Assembly (NCBI RefSeq): GCF_900112065.1
Contig: NZ_FOKE01000005.1
Span: forward strand, 1-64,000
Length of the DNA: 64,000 bases
Reading direction: 5' to 3'
Source of the DNA: Cohnella sp. OV330
GTDB lineage: Bacteria > Bacillota > Bacilli > Paenibacillales > Paenibacillaceae
Shown in pieces: positions 14,617 through 23,634 of the stretch. The position numbers and the translations under genes were made by a program. The notes beneath the pieces were generated by a model. The model saw only the letters and a program-made list of their open reading frames with translations. It had not been told where the DNA came from and did no database searches. Each line of letters starts with the position of its first letter. The first letter of the stretch is position 1.

Positions 14617-17547
14617 TCACTTCTTGTTGAAATCGTAGTAATACTTCGGCCGTTGGCCGAGCATGATCCGATAGATGTCGTCGTTCGTCGCCTTCGCAGC
14701 CGTCACGTAGTCCTTATACGGCCGGTCGGCGACATTGACGAGCCCCGAATTGTAGTGCTCGCCCCACTGGCCCTGCCAGTGGCGCCCGAGGCCCGCCTGG
14801 TCCACGTAGTTGAACACGTTGGCCCCTACGACGTAAGGCAGCGTCGCGACGCCCTCCACGTAGTTGCGATAGCGGATGCCGCGCTGGGCTTGGTTCGCCG
14901 CCGCGTTTTGAATGAGCGGCGCCAGGCCCTGCTCCGCCGTGCCGTAGCCGAACTCGCTCATCATGATCGGCTTGCCCGCCTTGGCGTACAGATCGGCCAG
15001 CAGCTCCGTCTCGACCTTGTGCGAGTAGTAATTCAGGCTGATGACGTCAACGTACTTGCCTTCGGCCGCTGCGAGCATGCCGCGCAGCTTCGTATCGCGG
15101 AAGGCCGTCACGGTCCACCTGTCGCCGAGAAGCAGATGACGCTGATCGTACTTGCGGAAAAGCTTCGAGACGGTGCCGTAGAACCGGTCGAGATACTCCG
15201 CGAACAGTCCGTTCATATCGCTCCAGGCGGTCTTCGTTTCGACCGGCAGCTTCGCTTCCTTCAGGCTGTCGAACGAGGCGAAGTCCGTTTCCCACGCTTT
15301 GTTGAACGCGCCGATCGTACCGTACTTAGACTGCAGACGCTGGACGAGGCGACCCTTGATCGCCGCCTTGCTCGCCTTGAGACCCGGCACGATCTGATAG
15401 AACTTGTGAAAATCGTACTCGTTGCCGATGAAGTAGCCGACCAGCATGGGATCGTCCTTATACGGCGCTACCGCTTGGGCGAACGCCTGATCGAGCTTGG
15501 TCTCGGCGCCCGCCGCGTAGATGTCGAAGATCGACAGTCCGTTGATCTTGGCCCAACTCATGCTGTCCAGCGGCAGCATGCGCGTGTACGGGAACAGCCC
15601 CTCTTCGCCGTACTTTTCCGGCGAGAAGCCGCCGATGCCGTTGAAGCCCCACTTTGCCAGCCGTCCGATCGCTTCCATGTAAATATCGTGCTCCGACGGG
15701 AAGACGCCGGTCTTGCGGTACTTGTTCGCAACGAAGTACGAAAAGCTGTCCGTCCCGAGCCAGGCGGGCTTGTATTCGCCGGCATAGGGCGGCACCGACT
15801 CGTACAGCGTCTCCCTGCCTTTGACCAGCGAGTACGTCTCGTTGGCCGTCACGCCGTTGACCGCGAGGCTGAAGTAAAGGTTGCCGGACGGCGTCGTCAT
15901 GACCGGGCGTCCGTTCAACCGCTGGATCGCGAAATGGCCGGTCGCCTTGAAACCGTATTTGTCCTTGCTGCCGGCCAGCCCGCCGTATTCGTCGCGTCCT
16001 GCCGGCGCCTGCAGACTCGCATAATAGGCCTTGTCAGCCTTCGCGTCCGCCGCCAGCTGCGACTCGGACGTCACCTTGGCCGCGAAGCTCGCCTCCTCCA
16101 TCTGGCCGAACCGGTCGAGCTGCACGTCGTCGCTCGCGTTGATCGCGTAGCTGCGGACGGGGCTCGGCAGGAGCCCTTCCTTGACCGCGTACGCTTCGAG
16201 CCGGACGTAGCCGTGCAGCGCGATCGGCCCCGTATACGGGAGGAAGTCCCCGCCGTCGTTCAGCCGATAGTAGACGCGCGCGCCTTCGGTCGCCGCCGCG
16301 AGGGTGGCGAGCATCCCGCCCTTCGTCTTGGTCGTCGTGAGCGCGGCGGACGCCGTGTTCAGGTTGATCGCCACGCGCGATACCTGCGGGGTCCAGGATT
16401 TGCTCTTGCCCAGCATCTCGATTTTCAGGTACCGCGTGCCTTCCGGCAGGGACATGTTCTCGTATGCGTACGGCTGCCAGTTTTTCACGGGATTGCCGGA
16501 CGGGTAGGATTCGGCGGCGACCTCGCTGTACGTCTCGTCGTCGGAAGAGGCGTAGAACTTCAGCTTGCTCAGCGGAAAGCCGGCAAAATAATAGCTGCTG
16601 ACCGAAAAGGAAGTCATGTCGTAATCGGTCTTGTAAAGGATCACGCCTGCCCCCAGCGTCGCCCGGACCGCCCGGCGTCCGTCTCCGCCGTAAAAGGCGG
16701 GATTGTCGGTCGCCGTGTAGACGTTCGCCCGGACGGCGCTCAGGCCGAAGTCGTCGAGCTTGTCGTCGATGCCCTTCGGTGGCGCGGCGAGCGGGTACGG
16801 CGTATACGAATACGTGGATACGCCGTCCGTCGCTTTCGCCGGGCCGCTCTCGGGGTTCGCCGACGTCGTCTTCAGCACCGTCTCGTCCGCGATCGGGATC
16901 GGCGAGCCGTACAGCAAACGCGTCTTCGACGTACGCGGGTCGCTGCCGTCCGTCGTGTAGTAGACGGCCTCGCCTTCCTCCTTCGGAGTCAGCAGGATCA
17001 TGCTGCCGTACAGTACCGCGCCGGAGGGCTTGCTGGCCCCGGTGCCGGCGTCGTCGTTCAGCACGACCTCGCCGATCTCCGGCGAGCCGCCCGCGCCTTC
17101 GCCCCCGAACACGATCTTCAAGTACTTCGTGCCGAGCGGGAATCCTCTGGACGCATAGGTCACGGTCGGCGATTGGCCGGGATCCTCGTGAACGTCCGGC
17201 GTCACGCTTCGGTACGACTTGCCGTCGGCCGAGATCAGGAACTGCAGCCCGCCGCTTGCGTTGGCAGCGCGGCCGTGGGTCTGAACCGCGAACGATCGCA
17301 AATTGCCTTTCGTCTTGTAAACGAGCTCCTCGCCGGCCGCGCCGCTCGGCGCGATGCGGGTGGCGTCTTGTCCGTCGCCTGCGACCGTTCGCAGCGCGAG
17401 CGTGTCGGAATGCCCGTACGTCTGCTCCCAATCGGCAAGGTCGTCGACCTCGATCTCGTAGCTGCCCGGGCTGTTCCCGTGCGAGTGCGAGGGAAGAACG
17501 ACGACGAGCATGCCGTAAGCCAGGAGCCAGATCGCTTTTCTTTTCAT
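14617..17547 (-). CDS. Secreted multidomain glycoside hydrolase-like protein
   Basis: A 976-residue protein with a signal peptide (about 1-24). Two carbohydrate-binding-like beta regions each include a chitobiase C-terminal-like element: AVYYTTDGSDPRT near 195-205, and another near 405-470. The C-terminal half looks like a TIM-barrel of the GH-A clan (beta-agarase/GH42/GH50-like), with FIGNEYDF (acid/base Glu about 711) and MSEFGYG (nucleophile Glu about 864). It lies between UDP-glucose dehydrogenase and the sulfotransferase on the exopolysaccharide strand, so it probably trims or releases the polymer. Exact family and substrate are uncertain. Confidence 0.75.
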   Translation of the reverse strand: MKRKAIWLLAYGMLVVVLPSHSHGNSPGSYEIEVDDLADWEQTYGHSDTLALRTVAGDGQDATRIAPSGAAGEELVYKTKGNLRSFAVQTHGRAANASGGLQFLISADGKSYRSVTPDVHEDPGQSPTVTYASRGFPLGTKYLKIVFGGEGAGGSPEIGEVVLNDDAGTGASKPSGAVLYGSMILLTPKEEGEAVYYTTDGSDPRTSKTRLLYGSPIPIADETVLKTTSANPESGPAKATDGVSTYSYTPYPLAAPPKGIDDKLDDFGLSAVRANVYTATDNPAFYGGDGRRAVRATLGAGVILYKTDYDMTSFSVSSYYFAGFPLSKLKFYASSDDETYSEVAAESYPSGNPVKNWQPYAYENMSLPEGTRYLKIEMLGKSKSWTPQVSRVAINLNTASAALTTTKTKGGMLATLAAATEGARVYYRLNDGGDFLPYTGPIALHGYVRLEAYAVKEGLLPSPVRSYAINASDDVQLDRFGQMEEASFAAKVTSESQLAADAKADKAYYASLQAPAGRDEYGGLAGSKDKYGFKATGHFAIQRLNGRPVMTTPSGNLYFSLAVNGVTANETYSLVKGRETLYESVPPYAGEYKPAWLGTDSFSYFVANKYRKTGVFPSEHDIYMEAIGRLAKWGFNGIGGFSPEKYGEEGLFPYTRMLPLDSMSWAKINGLSIFDIYAAGAETKLDQAFAQAVAPYKDDPMLVGYFIGNEYDFHKFYQIVPGLKASKAAIKGRLVQRLQSKYGTIGAFNKAWETDFASFDSLKEAKLPVETKTAWSDMNGLFAEYLDRFYGTVSKLFRKYDQRHLLLGDRWTVTAFRDTKLRGMLAAAEGKYVDVISLNYYSHKVETELLADLYAKAGKPIMMSEFGYGTAEQGLAPLIQNAAANQAQRGIRYRNYVEGVATLPYVVGANVFNYVDQAGLGRHWQGQWGEHYNSGLVNVADRPYKDYVTAAKATNDDIYRIMLGQRPKYYYDFNKK

Positions 17548-17574
17548 GATGGCGAAGCTCCTTTGGCCCTGCTT

Positions 17575-18915
17575 TTAGTACTGGAGGATCGGCATCTCTT
17601 CTCTGACGCCCTGATTCAGGCTCGGGCGGCCGATCGAGTAATAGACGAAAGCCGTGCCGGCGAGATCCGCTTCCTTGAACACGTTGCGCCCGTCGATGAG
17701 GATCGGCCGGCGCATCGTCTCCTGCAGCCCGTGCAGGTCGGTCCTGGCGAACTCCTCCCACTCGGTGAGCAAGCACAGGGCGTCGGCGCCGCGCGCCGCT
17801 TCGAGCGCCCCGTCGCACCAGACGACGCCGCCGTCCCCGAACAGGCCGCGGAAGCTCGGCGTCGCGATCGGATCGTACGCCCGCACCACCACGCCGCTAT
17901 CGACCAGATGCCGAATGATCTCGAGTGCCGGGGACTCGCGCACGTCGTCGGTGTTGGGCTTGAACGACAGCCCCCATACCGCGACCGTCTTGCCCCGCAG
18001 CTCGCCGCCGAAAATCGTCTCGAGCTTGCGGACGATGCGCATGCGCTGGTCCTGGTTGACCTCGACGACCGAGCGCAGCAGCTTGAACTCGTACTCGACG
18101 TGGCCGGCGATCTGGATGAGCGCCCGCGTATCCTTCGGGAAGCAGGAGCCGCCGTAGCCGATGCCCGCGTTCAGGAAAGCGGTCCCGATCCGGCGGTCGA
18201 GCCCCATGCCCGCGGCGACCTCCGCCACGTCCGCGCCGACCTTCTCGCAGATGTTGGCGATCTCGTTGATAAACGAGATCTTCGTCGCCAGAAACGCGTT
18301 CGAGGCGTACTTCAGCATCTCCGCGCTGCGGATGTCGGTCACCATGACCTGCTTGGTCAGCGGCCGGTGCAGCTCGGCGATCCGCTCGGCGGCGGCCGGC
18401 GAGTCGGCGCCGATGACGACCCTATCCGGCTCGAGCGTGTCGCGCACGGCCGAGCCTTCGCGCAGGAACTCCGGCAGCGACACGCTGTCGAACGGCACGG
18501 CGGTTCTGGCGCGGATCAGATCGCGCACCCGCTCGTTCGTGCCGACGGGAACGGTGCTCTTGACGGCGACGATCGCGTAGCCGGTAAGCGCGTCCGCGAT
18601 CTCGCCGGCCGCGGCATCGATATAAGAAAGGTCCGCTTGACCGCTGGGCAGCGGCGGCGTGCCGACCGCGATGATAACGAGATCGGTACCGCGCACGGCC
18701 TCCGCAAGATCATGCGTATAGCGCAGCTTGCCGGCCGCGACGCCTTTGCGCGACAGCTCCTCGAGTCCCGGCTCGTAGATCGGGATGCCTCCGCTCTGCA
18801 GCGTGGCGATCTTGTACGGATCCTTGTCGACGCAGACGACCGTATGACCGAGCTCGGCGTAGCAGATTCCCGACACGAGTCCGACGTAGCCGGTGCCAAT
18901 TACCGCGATTTTCAA
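17575..18915 (-). CDS. ugd: UDP-glucose 6-dehydrogenase
   Basis: A 446-residue enzyme that oxidises UDP-glucose to UDP-glucuronate with NAD. The Rossmann motif KIAVIGTGYVGLVSG opens the protein. The catalytic Cys is in YGGSCFPKDTRAL, and GLSFKPNTDDVRESPAL is the conserved C-terminal NAD-binding segment. The start is a TTG at 18915 with GGAGGGATCCAT upstream, overlapping the previous stop as TTGA. It would supply glucuronic acid to the polysaccharide made by the surrounding genes. Confidence 0.93.
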   Translation of the reverse strand: MKIAVIGTGYVGLVSGICYAELGHTVVCVDKDPYKIATLQSGGIPIYEPGLEELSRKGVAAGKLRYTHDLAEAVRGTDLVIIAVGTPPLPSGQADLSYIDAAAGEIADALTGYAIVAVKSTVPVGTNERVRDLIRARTAVPFDSVSLPEFLREGSAVRDTLEPDRVVIGADSPAAAERIAELHRPLTKQVMVTDIRSAEMLKYASNAFLATKISFINEIANICEKVGADVAEVAAGMGLDRRIGTAFLNAGIGYGGSCFPKDTRALIQIAGHVEYEFKLLRSVVEVNQDQRMRIVRKLETIFGGELRGKTVAVWGLSFKPNTDDVRESPALEIIRHLVDSGVVVRAYDPIATPSFRGLFGDGGVVWCDGALEAARGADALCLLTEWEEFARTDLHGLQETMRRPILIDGRNVFKEADLAGTAFVYYSIGRPSLNQGVREEMPILQY

Positions 18916-20342
18916 ATGGATCCCTCCTGTGTCTCGCAAAGTTCCATGATATCTCCCCAAGCCATCTCCAGCCGGACGATATCCTCCTCGATCAGAAGCG
19001 TCCCCGACTGTACCTCGATGATCTCGAGATCTTGCTCCGCGCGCACGCTGTGCATGCTCTCCTTGGGAATCCGGATCACGTCTCCGGCGACCACGGACGT
19101 GATCTTCCCGTTCAAGACGAACGTGCCGCTGCCTGCCATGACGGTCCATACCTCGTCCCTAAGGCTGTGGTATTGATAGCTGAGGTTTCGTCCCGCGGCG
19201 ATGGTGATCCGCTTGGTCAGCACCTCGCGTCCGTCCGGATAGACCGCATAATCCAGTACGCGGTACCTGCCCCAGCGCCGCTCCTCGTACATCGGACGCT
19301 GATCCGCGGACCCCAGCAGGTCCTTCACCATGGGGCTGAGCGCCTTGTCCGCGACGAGGATGCCGTCCGGGCTCGCCGCGACGATGACGTCCGACAAGCC
19401 GAGCACCGCGATCGGGACGTCCAGCTCGTTGATGACGTGCGAGCCCTTCGTCTGTACGGAGATCGTGCCTTTGCCCGTGAGCGGTTCGGCGATCTCCTCG
19501 GTGAGCGTGTTCCAGGTGCCGAGGTCCTTCCAATCGCCGTCGTAGCGAACGGCCGCGATCCGGTTCGCCTTCTCGACGACCTCGTAGTCGAAGCTGATCT
19601 TCGGCAGCGCATCGTAGCGCCTCGCCATCTCCTCGTGCTGGATCGGCAGCTCGTGGGCGATCAGGATATTAATCAGAAAATCGAGCTTGAACGCGAACAC
19701 GCCGCAGTTCCAAAGCGCGCCTTCGGCGATCATCTTCTCGGCCTCTTCTTTTGCCGGTTTCTCGCGGAACCCGCGTACGGTCATGAACGGCTCGTCGCCG
19801 CCTTCATAAGCGCCTGCAGCCGTGCCTGCGCTCCCGTCTTCCCCTGCGACTCCCGATCCGGGCACGATATACCCGTACTTTTCCGACGGGTACGTCGGCT
19901 GCACGCCGACGAGCGCCAGATCCGCGCCGGAAGCGTCCAGCGCGCGTTCGAGCTTCGCGAGTTCCGCGAAAAACCGGCCGTCGACGTAAGGGTCGACCGG
20001 CATGACGACGATCGTTTCGGAGAGGCTAACGCCTTCCATCGCGTACAAATGCGTAGCCGCGAGGGCGATCGCCGGGAAAGTGTCCCTGCGGGACGGCTCG
20101 GGGATCAGCCTGACGTCGCTGCCGAGCTGGCCGTACAGGATCTCGACCTGGGACTTGCCCGTCGCCACGTAGGCATGGTCCTGCAGCCCGGCGTCCCCGA
20201 GCTGCCGCCATACCCGCTGGATCATCGATTCGGGCCGGCCGGACGAATCCTTAAGAACTTTCAGAAACTGCTTCGAGCGGGAATCGTTCGAGAGCGGCCA
20301 GAGCCGCTTGCCCGATCCGCCGGACAAGAGCACGATCTTCAT
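18912..20342 (-). CDS. manC: Mannose-1-phosphate guanylyltransferase / mannose-6-phosphate isomerase
   Basis: A 476-residue bifunctional-type protein. The N-terminal nucleotidyltransferase starts MKIVLLSGGSGKRLWPLSN and contains FREKP. The C-terminal cupin (WGRYRVLDY to VIRIPKESMHSVRAEQDLEIIEVQ) corresponds to a type II phosphomannose isomerase. Its product is GDP-mannose. The start overlaps the pyruvyltransferase stop as ATGA, and its stop overlaps ugd. A short Gly/Ala-rich insertion (GEDGSAGTAAGAYEGG) sits in the nucleotidyltransferase domain. Confidence 0.92.
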   Translation of the reverse strand: MKIVLLSGGSGKRLWPLSNDSRSKQFLKVLKDSSGRPESMIQRVWRQLGDAGLQDHAYVATGKSQVEILYGQLGSDVRLIPEPSRRDTFPAIALAATHLYAMEGVSLSETIVVMPVDPYVDGRFFAELAKLERALDASGADLALVGVQPTYPSEKYGYIVPGSGVAGEDGSAGTAAGAYEGGDEPFMTVRGFREKPAKEEAEKMIAEGALWNCGVFAFKLDFLINILIAHELPIQHEEMARRYDALPKISFDYEVVEKANRIAAVRYDGDWKDLGTWNTLTEEIAEPLTGKGTISVQTKGSHVINELDVPIAVLGLSDVIVAASPDGILVADKALSPMVKDLLGSADQRPMYEERRWGRYRVLDYAVYPDGREVLTKRITIAAGRNLSYQYHSLRDEVWTVMAGSGTFVLNGKITSVVAGDVIRIPKESMHSVRAEQDLEIIEVQSGTLLIEEDIVRLEMAWGDIMELCETQEGSI

Positions 20343-21316
20343 GCCATCCCTCCGCTCTGCTTGCTCGTCGGCTCCGCCGCCAGCTTGGCCGACGCGATGC
20401 CTTGGGTCCAGGTGCGATAGTAGCGGCCGTTTTTGCCGTACGCGTTGTCGTACAGGACGTTCGGCTTGTCCATGAGACAAGACAGGATATGACCGTGAAG
20501 TCTCGACGTCTGCACGGTGCGATACTGTGCGAACCGTTCGACCGCCTTGCTCACGAGCCGATCCGAGTACTTGCTCCAGAACTTCCCGACAGGCAGCTTG
20601 CCCTTGGAGATGCGTAGTACTTTGCCGATCGCGCGGATCGACCGATGCTCCGTACGGCTGTACAATGTCGACCAGTCGAGATCGTCGCCCGCGCCTTCGA
20701 AGGTCAGCCCGTCCTGCCCGGCCGTCTTCTCGATATCGGTTCGCATGAAGCGAAGCAGCTCCCTCGCCGGCTCGCCGCCGCCGCGGATCGGCCACAGCTG
20801 GTGCGCCATGTCCGGGGACAGATAGACGCCGCAGCGCTTGAACTTGTCCTTCGCCATCTCCAGCGATAGCGTGTCGCGAACGAACAGATGAACGTCCTTG
20901 TGGCGGTTCAGGATGTCGGCGGTCCGGTCGAACTCGCGCACGTCCTTGTAATGAATCGTTTGCGGCAGGATGACGACCCGGTTCTTCGGGTAGCCGGCGA
21001 CGACCCGCTCGCGCAGCTTCTGGTGCACGGGGTACAGATCGCCGAAGTTGCCGCCGCCCTGCAGCACGAGGATATGATCCTTTGGCACGCTCAGCCCGTC
21101 GGGGAAGTCGAACGTGCTGTATCGCGCCCGCACCCTGATTCCGTTTTCCCTGAAGAAGGCTTCTGTCCCTTTCATGATGAGCAGGTCTCCGCCGTTGGAA
21201 TAAACGGGATAATCGATATAATAGATGTTCGAGCCTGGCGGAATGACGTTCAGTATGATCCTCAGCCGGTTTTTGAGCTCATCCATCGGGTGAGCCGTTA
21301 AGGTCGCGATCTCCAT
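20339..21316 (-). CDS. Polysaccharide pyruvyl transferase family protein
   Basis: A 325-residue protein of the PS_pyruv_trans family, which adds ketal-linked pyruvate from phosphoenolpyruvate to sugars. Recognisable segments are YPVYSNGGDLLIMKG, LQGGGNFGDLYP and the C-terminal TSRLHGHILSCLMDKPNVLYDN. The RBS GAAGGAG precedes ATG 21316. Pyruvyl groups would make the polymer acidic. The neighbouring GDP-mannose and UDP-glucuronate genes fit a xanthan-like repeat unit. Confidence 0.88.
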   Translation of the reverse strand: MEIATLTAHPMDELKNRLRIILNVIPPGSNIYYIDYPVYSNGGDLLIMKGTEAFFRENGIRVRARYSTFDFPDGLSVPKDHILVLQGGGNFGDLYPVHQKLRERVVAGYPKNRVVILPQTIHYKDVREFDRTADILNRHKDVHLFVRDTLSLEMAKDKFKRCGVYLSPDMAHQLWPIRGGGEPARELLRFMRTDIEKTAGQDGLTFEGAGDDLDWSTLYSRTEHRSIRAIGKVLRISKGKLPVGKFWSKYSDRLVSKAVERFAQYRTVQTSRLHGHILSCLMDKPNVLYDNAYGKNGRYYRTWTQGIASAKLAAEPTSKQSGGMA

Positions 21317-21388
21317 CCGTTTGTCTCCTTCGCGCTTGTATCTTTCTTTTCTATCTTTGCTTTTCGTCTCCGGTCGGGATTGCGCGGG

Positions 21389-22753
21389 TCAGGATTGCGC
21401 AGCCCTGGTCAGGCGACCCGCCAGAAAGCGCCAGTCGTCCTTGTCGAACAGCACGCCCGATACGGGCGCCTTGAATACGACCTTCATCGCGGCGACCGAA
21501 ATGATGATGCGGCTGAAAGCCCCGATCAGCATCGCCAGCGCGATTCCGTTCAGACCGTACGAAGGGGCGAGCAAGAAGCACATGCCGACGGTCAGCGCCA
21601 GCGCGAACGCTTGTCTCGCGACCACCAGGCCCGGCCGTCCCATCGCGTTGAAGGAGGAAGCCAGTATCCAAGAGCCGCCGCCGACGACGCATTCCAGGGA
21701 CAGCAGGTAGAAAGCCGTATCCGCCGCCAGGAACTGCTCGCCGTAGAGCAGGCCCAGCAGCCAGCGGCCGACGAGCATGCCCGGGACGAGCGCGGCGAGC
21801 ATGATCGGGAAGGAAAGCCTGAACGCCCGGCTGACCTTGGCGACGACCTCCTCCTGCCCGAGTCCCGTCACCTTCGGGAAGACGACGCCCGAGATGGCCG
21901 TCTGTACGATATTGAACACGCGGGACAGCGTGTATACGACCGTGTAAAGACCGAACTCCCGCGGCGCGAGCAGCGACAGGATAATCAGCTTGTCGCACTG
22001 CGTGTAGAGCGTGCCGAGCAGCTCGACGCCGTACACTCTGCCGCCGTAGCCGAACAGCGACTTGATCGGGCCGCGCTCGCCGGGCTTGACGCCGGCTCCT
22101 GCCGCATCGTCCTTTTTACCGAACCAGCCCACCGCCAACTCGCGTCTCAGCCGGTACAGCGCCCAGCAGACGACGCACAGGCTCGTGACGAGGAACACGA
22201 GCGCAGAGGAAAACTGGCTTAAATAACCGCAAGCCCACAGCGCGAGGAGTCCGATCAGATTGCTGAGCGGCACGTACAGCCGGATGCCGTTGTACAGCCC
22301 GAAGTTTTCCATGCTCTGCGCAAGCGCCGACAGCAGGTTGACCATGAGCAGCAGCGGCAGCGTGAGCACGGTGTACCACCGCGCGATCGCTACGATATGG
22401 TCGCCGTAGTTGCCGAGCCAGGCAGGCATGCAGAGCCAGGCAACCGTGCCTGCGATCACGCATACCGGCAGCTGGAACAGGAATCCGGCTCTGATGTAGG
22501 CCGGTCCGTGCGTCGGATGCGTCCGCCGGTTGAAGATCAGCGACGTCGGCAGCCCGAAGCTGAGGACGCCGGCCAGCAAGGTCGACCAGAAGAGGATCGC
22601 CGAAAATTCGCCCTTGCCAGCTACGCCGAACATGCGCGCCGTCACGATCGAGGTGACGGTGCCGAGCAGCACGATGATCAGGTTGGCGGCGCTCGTCTTC
22701 ATGATCGCCGTGAGCGCTCCTCCGCCGCTCCAGAGGCGACTTAGCCTCTTCAT
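21389..22753 (-). CDS. Polysaccharide flippase (Wzx-like)
   Basis: A 454-residue protein with about 12-14 membrane helices. The N-terminus (MKTSAANLIIVLLGTVTSIVTARMFGVAGKGEFSAILF) is typical of the polysaccharide biosynthesis/MOP superfamily. It would flip the lipid-linked repeat unit across the membrane before polymerisation. The start overlaps the GT2 stop as ATGA. A 72-bp gap separates it from the pyruvyltransferase. Confidence 0.88.
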   Translation of the reverse strand: MKRLSRLWSGGGALTAIMKTSAANLIIVLLGTVTSIVTARMFGVAGKGEFSAILFWSTLLAGVLSFGLPTSLIFNRRTHPTHGPAYIRAGFLFQLPVCVIAGTVAWLCMPAWLGNYGDHIVAIARWYTVLTLPLLLMVNLLSALAQSMENFGLYNGIRLYVPLSNLIGLLALWACGYLSQFSSALVFLVTSLCVVCWALYRLRRELAVGWFGKKDDAAGAGVKPGERGPIKSLFGYGGRVYGVELLGTLYTQCDKLIILSLLAPREFGLYTVVYTLSRVFNIVQTAISGVVFPKVTGLGQEEVVAKVSRAFRLSFPIMLAALVPGMLVGRWLLGLLYGEQFLAADTAFYLLSLECVVGGGSWILASSFNAMGRPGLVVARQAFALALTVGMCFLLAPSYGLNGIALAMLIGAFSRIIISVAAMKVVFKAPVSGVLFDKDDWRFLAGRLTRAAQS

Positions 22754-23634
22754 TCGTACGTGCCCAGCACGCCGCTGATCTGCCCGTTGTTATAGGCGAT
22801 CCGGCTGACGTTGCGGAATACGCGCCGCCTGTCGTAGAGCACCGGCAGCGAGAGCAGCACGATGATCGGCAGCTTCACGACCGATCTTGCGAACACGCGC
22901 ATCTTGCGCTCCGAGCTGACCGCGCTGCTGACGCCCTGCCAATAGATTCGCCTGAGCAGCCACTTGCGGCTGATGCGGCTGCGCGGAATCTTATGCAGCA
23001 CCGATGCGTGCGGCGTGTAGTAGACCGAATAACGCTTGCGAATTCGGTCGATCAATTCCCCTTCTTCGCTCGAGAGCAGGTTGCTCCCGACGCGTCCCAG
23101 GTCCTCGCGGAACAGCGCCGCCATGTCGAGCGCCGAGCGCCGGAACGCTACGTTGGCGCCGAACGGAATATGCGGTCGCTTCATCTCAACGACTTCGTCC
23201 GCATAATCGAGGATCGTGTAGAGCGTGCGGTTCTCGGGCGCGAGCCAGGCGGGCGCCTCCCCTTCCCAGGCGGGCTCGATCTTGCCGCCGACGACGCCGA
23301 TGCGGTCATCCCGCTCGAACAGGTCGACGATGCCGCCGATCCAGTCGTCCGACGCGACCGCGTCGTCGTCCAGGAAGAGCACGAACTCGCCCTGCGATTC
23401 GCGGATCGCCCGGTTGCGGGCGACGGAGAGCCCGAGCCGCTCCTCGTAGATATAGCGGACCGGGAAGCTGACCATCCGCTCGAATTCCTTCACGGTCTCG
23501 GCCGTGGCGTCGGTCGAGCCGTTGTCCACGACGACCGCCTCGAAGGAGTCGTGCCGCTGCCGCAGCAGGCTGAGCAGCGCTTCTCGCAGATCCGCGGCCC
23601 GGTTGTGCGTGCATATCGCTACCGTTGCTTTCAT
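22750..23634 (-). CDS. Family 2 glycosyltransferase
   Basis: A 294-residue GT-A enzyme: VAICTHNRAADL at the N-terminus, VVVDNGSTD, and FLDDDAVASDDW as the metal-binding DxD-type motif, then ANVAFRRS acceptor-side residues and a basic C-terminal region that may touch the membrane. It overlaps the adjacent genes on both sides by ATGA. Donor and acceptor sugars cannot be read from the sequence. Confidence 0.9.
   Translation of the reverse strand: MKATVAICTHNRAADLREALLSLLRQRHDSFEAVVVDNGSTDATAETVKEFERMVSFPVRYIYEERLGLSVARNRAIRESQGEFVLFLDDDAVASDDWIGGIVDLFERDDRIGVVGGKIEPAWEGEAPAWLAPENRTLYTILDYADEVVEMKRPHIPFGANVAFRRSALDMAALFREDLGRVGSNLLSSEEGELIDRIRKRYSVYYTPHASVLHKIPRSRISRKWLLRRIYWQGVSSAVSSERKMRVFARSVVKLPIIVLLSLPVLYDRRRVFRNVSRIAYNNGQISGVLGTYE

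Noticed and set aside
14590..19176. A 1528-codon open frame on the plus strand
   Set aside because: It is antisense to the glycosidase and UDP-glucose dehydrogenase genes. High-GC codon use of the real genes leaves the opposite strand free of stops, and its product has no recognisable domain.
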